Assembly (NCBI GenBank): GCA_020629515.1
Contig: JAHDDE010000029.1
Span: 1-44,194, forward strand
Source: Saprospiraceae bacterium
GTDB taxonomy: Bacteria > Bacteroidota > Bacteroidia > Chitinophagales > Saprospiraceae
Length of the DNA: 44,194 nt
Direction of reading: 5' to 3'
Below are positions 1 through 6,891 of this stretch, in pieces; position 1 is the stretch's first letter; each line of letters begins with the position of its first letter. The position numbers and the translations under genes were made by a program. The notes beneath the pieces are model-generated. The model was not told where the DNA came from. It made no database searches and saw only the letters and a program-made list of their open reading frames with translations.

Positions 1-92
1 ATCACCTTTTTCATATAGAACCTACTGCTATTAGAGAGGTCAATATTTTAGAAACCTACGTCAATGGAAAGAGGGTTTATCACTATCAGTAG
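1..92 (+). CDS. C-terminal end of an amidohydrolase (partial)
   Basis: Only the last 29 codons are present; the gene starts before the window. The frame begins at base 3 and ends at TAG 90-92. The visible tail contains EPTAIREVNILETYVNGKRV, which resembles the end of metal-dependent amidohydrolases of the YtcJ/amidohydrolase-3 type, where a final beta strand reads roughly 'v..TyVnGk.vY'. The family hydrolyses C-N bonds in small amides. The assignment rests on this short tail only, so the substrate cannot be inferred. Confidence 0.5.
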   Translation, partial: HLFHIEPTAIREVNILETYVNGKRVYHYQ

Positions 93-212
93 AAATTGAG
101 CACATAACACTCTTATTCTGCGGATCCGTTTAAAAAGAGAGATGATAATCGAGCGTTTATTTATCATTAGTTAGACTTACTTATCTCTGAAATTTTAGTT
201 AAACGACTAATG

Positions 213-465
213 CCTATTCAACCACAAAATATAGTAACGCACAATCCCTGTCCTTCTGGATTTCGGATACCAACTGCTACAGAGTGGGGGCAAGAAAGAC
301 TCAGCTGGTCTTCTAATAGTGCAGTCGGAGCATTTGCCTAACCGCTTTAGTCGCCTCTGGGCAATCCTCCGCTTAAGCAGCGATGGTTCTCTCATCGAAG
401 TCGGCACCTTCGGCCTATATTGGAGCAGTAAGTCTTTCGATGTACGTACTCGCCGCATCGTTTAA
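213..465 (+). pseudogene. Decayed FISUMP-domain (Fibrobacter succinogenes major paralogous domain) gene
   Basis: Translated in two plus-strand frames, this stretch gives the signature of the FISUMP surface-protein domain. The first frame reads NPCPSGFRIPTATEW and then WSSNSAVGAFA; after a frame change it reads LSSDGSLIEVGTFGLYWSS and ends at TAA 463-465. Intact members read roughly 'CPsGfRvPT..EW ... WSSnna.GAFasplkLp.aG.R...dGsl..vGt.g.YWSS'. Here the frame is broken by in-frame stops just after GAFA and a few codons later, plus a shift near base 373. FISUMP proteins are exported repeat-family proteins of unknown function, common in Bacteroidota. The opposite-strand ORF over the same bases is a shadow. 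Confidence 0.65.
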
Positions 466-796
466 GATCTTATTAAGGAAAATTCGAGATTTTCATTTAT
501 ACCAATAGAAAAATTGAGGTTAAAAATATAGGAGAGATAAATATGTATTTCTTAGAAGTACTAAAATTATAATTAAAAGGCTTTTGTTAGTTGGACTGGC
601 CGCTATTCTTTACATTCATAGGTATAATACTTTTTGAGATCATAATCGCCGCATATAATGATTGCAATTTTCATTTATACTGCGTTAAAAATACTCGTAA
701 TAGCTACCGCTATTACTGTTTTTTTGCCTTGTCTAAATCAAAAATTACAGATCAATCCAATACGGTATTATAAAACACAAAAGTATAAGATGAGCT
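466..796. other. Intergenic stretch with short hydrophobic reading frames
   Basis: There is no gene I can support between the FISUMP remnant and the sulfatase. A 49-codon frame at 658-807 (+) starts with ATG, encodes a hydrophobic segment (LKILVIATAITVFLPCL) and overlaps the sulfatase start by 11 bases. Another frame near 575-635 encodes LLLVGLAAILYIHRY and then stops. These could be remnants of small membrane or lipoprotein genes. The sulfatase promoter should lie here, but I see no clear TTTG/TAnnTTTG pair. Confidence 0.25.
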
Positions 797-2419
797 ATGA
801 ATTTTAAGACTTCCATACTTTTTGTTAAGCTGGCTTTACTGTGTTGTGCAGCTTGTCAAGAAAAAAACGACGCCCCAGCGGAGCGCCCAAATATCGTATT
901 TATTATGGCTGATGATCATGCCTATCAAGCCATAAGCGCCTATGATGAGCGCTTGACACATACGCCAAATATCGATCGAATCGCTGAGGATGGTATGCTA
1001 TTCAATAATGCCTGTGTTACCAATTCTATCTGTGCGCCGTCAAGAGCCGTAATCCTATCCGGAAAACATAGTCATCTGAATGGTAAAATTGATAATATCT
1101 TTCCTTTTGATACCACGCAGATCACCTTTCCCCAGATACTGCAAGACAATGGCTATCAGACTGCTATGTTTGGCAAATTACACTTTGGGAATAATCCAAA
1201 AGGTTTTGATCAATTCAAAATACTCCCTGGACAAGGGTGGTACTATAATCCTGAATTCATCACTAAGCATGATGGACGGATAAAAGTGGAAGGATATACC
1301 TCTGACATCATCACAGATATGACCTTAGATTGGCTCGCCAATGAGCGAACCGAAGATGATCCCTTTCTACTGATGTATTTGCACAAAGCTCCTCATAGAG
1401 AATGGTTACCAGCTAAGCGGCACTATGAAGAATTCATGAAGAAGAGTTTTCCAGAACCCAATACGCTATTTGATGACTATAAAGGTCGTGGCAGAGCGGC
1501 TAAAGAAGCAGAGATGAATCTATTGACTCATATGAACTGGGCGGGAGACTCAAAAATTCCACCAGAAGTCATGGATGCTTTAGGCATAGCAGAAACAGCC
1601 AAATGGGATAAAGGAGCCTATGAGCGAACGGTGGGCAGGATGACCCCTGAGCAAAAAGCTGATTGGGATAAAATCTATAATCCTATGATCGAAGAATTCT
1701 CTAAAGACTATCCTAATATGACCCAAGAACAACTCATGAAGTGGCGCTATCAGCGATACATGCAAGATTATCTGGGGTCGATCGCTGCAGTAGATGATGG
1801 TGTCGGCAGAGTATTAGACTACCTCGACCAGAACAACCTGAGTGATAATACCATAGTCGTATATACCTCTGATCAAGGATTCTATTTGGGCGAACATGGT
1901 TGGTTTGACAAGCGTTTTATTTATAATGAATCCTTTAAAACACCTCTATTGATCCGATGGCCGCACGTCATAGATGCAGGCACTACTAATAGTCAGATGG
2001 TGCAAAATCTTGATTTTGCCCAGACCTTTTTAGATGCGGCTGGTATCACTGCTCCATCTGATATGCAAGGAGAGAGTCTGCTTCCTCTATTCAGAGGAGA
2101 GATCGAAGGATTCAGAGATGCCGTATATTATCATTACTATGAGTACCCTTCTGTACATATGGTAAAGCGGCATTATGGAATCGTGACAGAAGATTACAAG
2201 TTGGTACACTTCTACTATGACATAGACGAATGGGAACTATATGATAGGAAAAAAGATATCTATGAAATGAACAATGTCTATGATGATCCAGAATATGCCG
2301 ATGTAGTAGCCGAGCTAACTGAACAGTTAGCCGAATTAAGAATAAAGTATAAGGACTCGCCAGAACTGGATCAAGAGTTCATAGCAAAATATGAAGGATT
2401 GAAACGTTGGGATAAATGA
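797..2419 (+). CDS. Sulfatase (S1 family), predicted lipoprotein
   Basis: A 540-residue sulfatase that would hydrolyse sulfate esters on glycans or small molecules at the cell envelope. The first 19 residues are a hydrophobic leader ending in a lipobox-like CAAC (Cys20). The formylglycine motif CAPSR is at residues 79-83, with Cys79 the residue converted to formylglycine. Metal and sulfate ligands are visible: DD39-40, K127 and H129 in GKLHFG, H200 in KAPHRE, D359 in TSDQG, and H367/K372 in GEHGWFDKR. Length is normal for the family. A central 220-300 insertion is alpha-helical and charged. The stop overlaps the start of a decayed DUF2867-like gene (ATGA). No anaerobic sulfatase-maturating enzyme is in the window. 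The substrate is unknown; no polysaccharide-degradation cluster surrounds it. Confidence 0.93.
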   Translation: MNFKTSILFVKLALLCCAACQEKNDAPAERPNIVFIMADDHAYQAISAYDERLTHTPNIDRIAEDGMLFNNACVTNSICAPSRAVILSGKHSHLNGKIDNIFPFDTTQITFPQILQDNGYQTAMFGKLHFGNNPKGFDQFKILPGQGWYYNPEFITKHDGRIKVEGYTSDIITDMTLDWLANERTEDDPFLLMYLHKAPHREWLPAKRHYEEFMKKSFPEPNTLFDDYKGRGRAAKEAEMNLLTHMNWAGDSKIPPEVMDALGIAETAKWDKGAYERTVGRMTPEQKADWDKIYNPMIEEFSKDYPNMTQEQLMKWRYQRYMQDYLGSIAAVDDGVGRVLDYLDQNNLSDNTIVVYTSDQGFYLGEHGWFDKRFIYNESFKTPLLIRWPHVIDAGTTNSQMVQNLDFAQTFLDAAGITAPSDMQGESLLPLFRGEIEGFRDAVYYHYYEYPSVHMVKRHYGIVTEDYKLVHFYYDIDEWELYDRKKDIYEMNNVYDDPEYADVVAELTEQLAELRIKYKDSPELDQEFIAKYEGLKRWDK

Positions 2420-2600
2420 TTACCTCTTATCACATTCCTCAAGGATCTAATATCCCCAAAAAAACATACGATTATGTAGATTGTTTCTCGGCTCATATAC
2501 AAATGAATAAACAAGACTTACACCATCAAAAGCATGTATCGCTTTTATAAAATCGATAAGTAAGGCTTGGTTTTGGGAAATTGATGACCAATACTATTGA
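2416..2600 (+). pseudogene. Frameshifted DUF2867-like gene
   Basis: An ATG at 2416 overlaps the sulfatase stop as ATGA and opens a 44-codon frame whose N-terminus contains KKTYDYVDCFSAHI, much like the 'yDYvDsy' start of DUF2867 proteins. This frame stops at 2548-2550. In a second frame the same stretch carries on with ACIAFIKSISKAWFWEI, like the DUF2867 'iakAFFkSaPkWv..L' segment, and stops at 2598-2600. One frame shift near 2525-2530 would join them, and the expected C-terminal third (a '..iRN.iv..fGLK' segment) is missing. I infer a truncated, frameshifted copy. The family's function is unknown. Family assignment was made by eye. Confidence 0.5.
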
Positions 2601-2697
2601 CCACTTACCGATTTAGGCCTACATTTAATTAGGAGAATGCGACAAGCATTTCATCATAGGGTTGATTTTTAATCCTAGTTCTTTCTTTTTTATAGGC

Positions 2698-3261
2698 TCA
2701 ACAAGGAAAAGTTATTTTGTGCGCTATCAATTTGATGATACCGTCCCTATTTCTTTTTAAAACCATAGTATAGTTTTGATGACTGGTGATTTCATTGTTT
2801 TCCATAGACACCTTACCAATTACTATGGCTATTTCACCTTCTATAGTTATACCCAAATTATTCCATTCTATTTTTCGCCAGTATTCTTTCGCTATCCCTT
2901 TATCATTAGGAAAATCTTTGTTTTTTCCTATCAAATATGATAAAAGTCCATCGGCGGTATAGCGAAAAGGCTGCTCACTTTCATGACCAATTTTAAACAT
3001 GACTCTACCATCATCAAAATTGTAAAATTGATCGATGTGATCACGTGCTTTTAACTCATAATAAGATTCATCTTCTATTGCATTTGCCAAGCTATTAAAT
3101 GAATCCCCGTAAGACTTTTGGAACGAATTGATCTCTGTTTCCGAGATTAAGCGAATAGGAAGATCTTTATACTTTATGGAGGTTTCTCCACATGAAGTAG
3201 TAATCAAAGCTGCTAACATTAAACCGATCATCCCTTGAAAAAAATTATTAATCTTTTGCAT
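2698..3261 (-). CDS. Lipoprotein with NTF2/SnoaL-like pattern, function unknown
   Basis: A 187-residue protein with a leader and lipobox (ITTSC, Cys24), so probably lipid-anchored in the envelope. After residue 40 the pattern is one amphipathic helix region (SFQKSYGDSFNSLANAIED), then DGRVMFKIG, a helix, and alternating beta strands such as GITIEGEIAIVIGKVSM and QNYTMVLKRNRDGIIKLI. This helix-then-curved-sheet order resembles SnoaL/NTF2-like proteins, which often carry stress or ligand-binding roles. No catalytic residue can be named. It stands alone between short intergenic gaps. Fold assignment is inference; the gene itself looks real from its leader and composition. Confidence 0.7.
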   Translation of the reverse strand: MQKINNFFQGMIGLMLAALITTSCGETSIKYKDLPIRLISETEINSFQKSYGDSFNSLANAIEDESYYELKARDHIDQFYNFDDGRVMFKIGHESEQPFRYTADGLLSYLIGKNKDFPNDKGIAKEYWRKIEWNNLGITIEGEIAIVIGKVSMENNEITSHQNYTMVLKRNRDGIIKLIAHKITFPC

Positions 3262-3346
3262 ATTATCAAATTTAAGTAATGAGATATTCTTTTATTCAGT
3301 ATCTATGAAGTCGGTAGACAACGTACTCATTTTTTGTACAGTTAGA

Positions 3347-3508
3347 TCAATTAAAAAAGGAGACTTGACCATTATCCATATCATAGATAGCACCTACAAT
3401 TTTAATTTCTCCATTCATTTCCAACTGACTTAAAATTGGACTATAGCATGATAGCATTGTCATACTTATAGAAGCAAACAATATTAAATAGACCAACACT
3501 TTTTTCAT
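3347..3508 (-). CDS. Small lipoprotein, function unknown
   Basis: A 53-residue ORF starting at the ATG at 3506-3508. An upstream in-frame extension lacks a credible start and would place the leader inside the protein, so the shorter form is preferred. It begins MKKVLVYLILFASISM and has a lipobox MLSC (Cys near 21), followed by about 33 residues ending in DNGQVSFFN. The mature part is too short to classify. It could be a truncated remnant of a longer lipoprotein gene, since the neighbouring region contains several broken frames. Confidence 0.45.
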   Translation of the reverse strand: MKKVLVYLILFASISMTMLSCYSPILSQLEMNGEIKIVGAIYDMDNGQVSFFN

Positions 3509-3686
3509 AGTGATTATTTTTATAATTAAGTATATATTGCTATTAAAGTAAGTATTACTTACAATAACAGTAAGTTTATATAATTGTTTAATTATTATAA
3601 GCTTATCGGGAAATAAACACTGATTAGCACCATGTCTCCTTAAAAAAGAAGGTCTTATTTCCAATAAATTAGAGATCAATTATAGT

Positions 3687-3827
3687 TTAAGATCTTACTG
3701 TGTTCAGCTCCATATGAGCATGTCGTGATGAAGCTAATTTTCGCTCCGTTGATCTACGTACGCTTAATCCTTGAGTACGAGTAGTCTTATTACCACGGTC
3801 ATAAGAAGATAGAGTCTTAAAATTCAA
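3687..3827 (-). other. Short unassigned ORF in the 3509-3892 gap
   Basis: The gap between the small lipoprotein and the decayed ORF at 3893 holds one minus-strand frame of 46 codons with a TTG start, rich in Arg, Ser and Thr (GLSVRRSTERKLASSRHAHM). Its base composition looks less AT-biased than its flanks. I do not recognise it. It could be a gene fragment, part of a structured RNA, or chance. The rest of the gap is AT-rich with no other signal. Confidence 0.2.
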
Positions 3828-3892
3828 CTATTAAAAGACAAATTGAAAAAACTTCTAAACTTTTTATTTTAACAAATGTCCATGTGCTGCCA

Positions 3893-4113
3893 TTAGCTCA
3901 AAATGGTCAAATCATCTTGATACTCATTTTTGGTCAATACTTTAAAGAGCTTATATATAGCTCCATTCAATTTGACTGATTGCTAAACCATCTATGGTAA
4001 ATGTCCTTTTCGATTGATATTGGAATGTCCAAATTTGGGTATTTGACCACATAATATTCATCCTCAATACCAATTAAATCAAGTTCTACTGATGAATTAA
4101 TTGTATCATTCAT
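3893..4113 (-). pseudogene. Frame-disrupted small protein gene downstream of degP
   Basis: The ATG at 4111-4113 overlaps the stop of the preceding membrane ORF as ATGA, suggesting translational coupling. The first frame gives 48 residues (for example ELDLIGIEDEYYVVKYPNL) and stops at 3967-3969. The next frame continues with KLNGAIYKLFKVLTKNEY and ends at TAA 3893-3895. A single one-base shift near 3970-3980 would make one protein of about 75 residues. Both halves look protein-like in composition. Function unknown. Either the gene is decayed or there is a sequence error. Confidence 0.35.
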
Positions 4114-4318
4114 AAATCTCTTTTTGAATTGTCTTGGCTTTCCTTATTTGATTTTTTTAACATGATAAGGATGATCACTAACCAAATAAAGAATAGTGCC
4201 GCTGATGAATTTTGAAGTAAATTATAAGCCCAAATATCAAAGTGGCAACAGCCACCAGTATACATACCAGTGCTGTTGCCATTAAAACCGATGTTAATAA
4301 GGAAAAGATCAAAAACAT
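4110..4318 (-). pseudogene. Frame-disrupted small membrane protein gene
   Basis: The ATG at 4316-4318 lies just past the degP stop (4323-4325). The first frame codes a very hydrophobic N-terminus (ALVCILVAVATLIFGLIIYF) and stops at 4178. A second frame (the same frame as degP, past its TAG) continues with SSAALFFIWLVIILIML followed by a charged tail ending NSKRDL at 4110-4112. Joining the two near 4205-4225 gives a small protein with two or three membrane helices and a cytoplasmic tail. The stop overlaps the next start as ATGA. I infer a three-gene run led by degP. As written, the short frame (46 residues) could also be the real product. Confidence 0.4.
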
Positions 4319-4322
4319 AAGA

Positions 4323-5846
4323 CTATATTCCGAAGGCATAGTAATATTCTCCAGGAAGATCTTCATAAATTCCCTCGATCATTACACCGCCATTTTTATT
4401 TTCTAAGGATTCTGTTAATTCATCTACTTTATCGATTTTCTTACCATCCAGATGAGTAATAATAAATCCTTCTCTTACCTGCGTATTTCGTCTCAATAGA
4501 CCTGGATATAATTTAGTTATCCTGATACCTGAATCAATTGATAATTTTTCGGCTTCATCTTCACTAAGTTCTTCTAATTCAACTCCAAGAATGTTTAGTA
4601 CTTCTGAATCTGATATAGTTCCCAAGGTCTTTGTCCCTTCTTTGTTAGTCAATACGACGTCATAGACATGTTCTTTATGATCACGATATACAGTCAGTTG
4701 CACCTTTTCTCCTGGTCTATATCTTGCAATCATACCTTGCAGCTCAGGAGAACTATTGACGTCTACATCGTTGACCTTTAGAATGACATCACCTGGTTTC
4801 ACCCCAGCAGCGCCAGCAGCACTTTGTGACATTATGCTATCCACATATACACCTTTGACGATGTCAAGATTCTCTCTCTTCGCAAGATTACCATCAACGG
4901 TTCTAATCATCACTCCAAGCAATCCACGTTGTACAGATCCATACTTCATGAGGTCAATCATTACCTTGTGTACTATATTGCTCGGTACTGCGAATCCATA
5001 ACCACTATATACTCCTGTAGGACTAGCGATAGCAGTATTGATTCCTATCAGGCCACCATCAAGATTAACGAGTGCTCCACCGCTATTACCAGGGTTTATA
5101 GCTGCATCTGTCTGTATAAAATCCTCGATGGCATACTGCTCCTTAAGGATATTAATGCTACGCCCTTTAGCACTGACGATTCCTGCAGTGATTGTTGAGT
5201 TAAGGCTAAATGGATTACCTACGGCAAGGACCCATTCTCCAATCTTCACTTCATCACTATCTAAAAATGATATCTTGGGCAGTTCACTTTCTTTAATCTG
5301 TATTAGTGCAAGGTCTGTCGTAGGGTCTGTACCAATCACTTTAGCCTTATAGGTTCTATTGTCGTACAAGGTGACTTCTATATCGTCAGCACCATCTATC
5401 ACATGATTATTAGTGATGATATAGCCGTCTTCACTCACTATTACTCCAGATCCCGCTCCTACCTTAGCAGGATTTCGGCTTTGATATTGATTATTGGGCC
5501 TCTGCGGTTGATTGAAGAAAAAATCGAAATCATCTCCAAAAAAGTGTTTGAAAGGATCTGGTAATGCACGTCTACGATTATTAGTTGGCTGATAGGCTCG
5601 GTCATTTAATTGAGTAGCCTTAATATGTACTACTGCGTCAACAACATCCTCTGCAGTTTGAGTGAAGTCAAGAGGTACTATCTTATTATCATCTAAAGTA
5701 TAAACGGCACTTTGAGCGGGTGATTTATTAATATGTTCTATCGTAATTTTTTCCTGATCACTATTATCCAAGTAATTCATAACGCCATATGTACATATAG
5801 TCATGGCACAGGCAATAGTCCCAGAAAAGAAATAGATCTTGTTCAT
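4323..5846 (-). CDS. DegP/HtrA-family periplasmic serine protease with PDZ domains
   Basis: A 507-residue HtrA-type protease that degrades or holds misfolded envelope proteins. An N-terminal membrane segment (residues 4-24) exports or anchors it. The trypsin-like domain has the full triad: His148 in TNNHVI, Asp178 in TDLALI and Ser255 in NPGNSGGAL. A Phe/Asp/Pro-rich loop (about 95-125, DPFKHFFGDDFDFFF) precedes the catalytic core, as in other Bacteroidota HtrA proteins. A first PDZ domain spans about 300-390 (GVMIRTV ... GVKPGDVILKVND), and a weaker second one spans about 415-507. Hsp20 lies 85 bases upstream on the same strand, giving a protein-quality-control pair. Confidence 0.96.
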   Translation of the reverse strand: MNKIYFFSGTIACAMTICTYGVMNYLDNSDQEKITIEHINKSPAQSAVYTLDDNKIVPLDFTQTAEDVVDAVVHIKATQLNDRAYQPTNNRRRALPDPFKHFFGDDFDFFFNQPQRPNNQYQSRNPAKVGAGSGVIVSEDGYIITNNHVIDGADDIEVTLYDNRTYKAKVIGTDPTTDLALIQIKESELPKISFLDSDEVKIGEWVLAVGNPFSLNSTITAGIVSAKGRSINILKEQYAIEDFIQTDAAINPGNSGGALVNLDGGLIGINTAIASPTGVYSGYGFAVPSNIVHKVMIDLMKYGSVQRGLLGVMIRTVDGNLAKRENLDIVKGVYVDSIMSQSAAGAAGVKPGDVILKVNDVDVNSSPELQGMIARYRPGEKVQLTVYRDHKEHVYDVVLTNKEGTKTLGTISDSEVLNILGVELEELSEDEAEKLSIDSGIRITKLYPGLLRRNTQVREGFIITHLDGKKIDKVDELTESLENKNGGVMIEGIYEDLPGEYYYAFGI

Positions 5847-5931
5847 AACAAAAAAATATTTAAATGGTAAAATGGTGGGTCTATCCTCAGTGAATTTTGG
5901 ATAAACTCACCTTGTGTATTTAACTAATGCT

Positions 5932-6372
5932 CTATGAAATATTGATAGACCTCACAGGCTTCTCCTTAGCTTCGTCTTTTTTGGCAATGGCTATTTTTAA
6001 TATACCATTGGTATAAGAAGCTTCTATCTTAGAAAAATCAATAATCTTTTCATTAAGAGTGAAACTTCTCTTGAATGACTGAAAATTAAATTCCCTTCGA
6101 TGATATTTAGAATCATCTGAATCATCATCCCGCTGAACATTAGTACTAATTGTAAGTGTACTATTGTCGAGCTCGATGTTGAAGTCATCTTTAGAAAAGC
6201 CTGCTGCAGCCACCTCAAGTATGAAATGGTCTGATATCTCATGAATGTTTACAGGAGGAATAGTAGATTGGTATGGCGTCATACTGCGATTAGACCAATC
6301 GAAGAGGTTATTCCAATCGTCATCGAAAAATCTTGAGACGGTCGGAAGCAAAGATGTTTTTACTGGTAACAT
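5932..6372 (-). CDS. Small heat shock protein, Hsp20 family
   Basis: A 146-residue alpha-crystallin-type chaperone that binds unfolding proteins without ATP. The start chosen is the ATG at 6370-6372 (MLPVKTSLLP); a further ATG nine codons upstream is possible. Family features are visible: an N-terminal region with FFDDDWNNLFDW, the strand sequence PPVNIHEISDHFILEVAAAG (alpha-crystallin beta-2/3), RREFNFQSFKRSFTL, and the signature A-x-x-x-x-G-I-L in ASYTNGILKIAI, then a Lys/Glu tail. It lies just upstream of the HtrA protease. A perfect 11-base inverted repeat about 80-115 bases upstream of the start may be its operator. Confidence 0.95.
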   Translation of the reverse strand: MLPVKTSLLPTVSRFFDDDWNNLFDWSNRSMTPYQSTIPPVNIHEISDHFILEVAAAGFSKDDFNIELDNSTLTISTNVQRDDDSDDSKYHRREFNFQSFKRSFTLNEKIIDFSKIEASYTNGILKIAIAKKDEAKEKPVRSINIS

Positions 6373-6450
6373 TTGCTCAAAATTTAAGTGAATAATCAAA
6401 ATAATCAGTGAGTGTGCATCAACTTGTGTTCCAATTAGAATTGAGATGAA

Positions 6451-6486
6451 ATTTTGACATTTTCCACACTAAGCCAATGTCAAAAT
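6451..6486. repeat. Perfect 11-bp inverted repeat upstream of hsp20
   Basis: ATTTTGACATT (6451-6461) and AATGTCAAAAT (6476-6486) are exact reverse complements separated by 14 bases. Centre-to-centre spacing is 25 bases. The repeat lies 79-114 bases before the hsp20 start in the 6373-6891 gap between divergent genes. It does not match the CIRCE element (TTAGCACTC-N9-GAGTGCTAA). It may be an operator for an unidentified stress regulator or a small hairpin. Confidence 0.5.
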
Positions 6487-6789
6487 GGCGCTTTGGACTG
6501 AAATAATTTCATGGTAAAAATGAAGCCCTCATGACAAGGTTACCAATCTAAAAATTAAATTATCGTTTTAAATAATCTCTTAACTTGTAAGCTATTTATA
6601 GCGGAGGAATTTCACAATTGTCCACTGATAAGATGACATTCATTTTAACCTCTACTGATCAGTAAGCACCACAAAATTCTGCTGCGAGAATAAAAAACTA
6701 TAAGGAGATTGAAGTATTCAGCTATTAATAAATTTATTTCATTTACAACCTTGATTTGACATTAGACTCACATAAAAATCGAGTTCTCT

Positions 6790-6814
6790 AAAGTACCCTT
6801 TAAATAGGTACTTT
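6790..6814. repeat. 8-bp inverted repeat upstream of the Gcr-like gene
   Basis: AAAGTACC (6790-6797) and GGTACTTT (6807-6814) are perfect reverse complements with a 9-base AT-rich spacer, 78 bases before the start of the downstream membrane-protein gene. It could be an operator or a small hairpin. The rest of the 6373-6891 gap is AT-rich and shows no gene. Confidence 0.35.
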
Positions 6815-6891
6815 GTGAGGTATTATTTATACCAAAATTACTTTAGTCTAACTATCGTATTTACTGATACTTCACTAAACAATATGGAGAA

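Noticed and set aside
207-458. 83-codon minus-strand ORF
   Set aside because: It lies over the decayed FISUMP domain, whose plus-strand translations give a clear family signature; the minus frame is a shadow.
6451-6486. CIRCE/HrcA operator
   Set aside because: Arm sequence and spacer length (14, not 9) do not match CIRCE.
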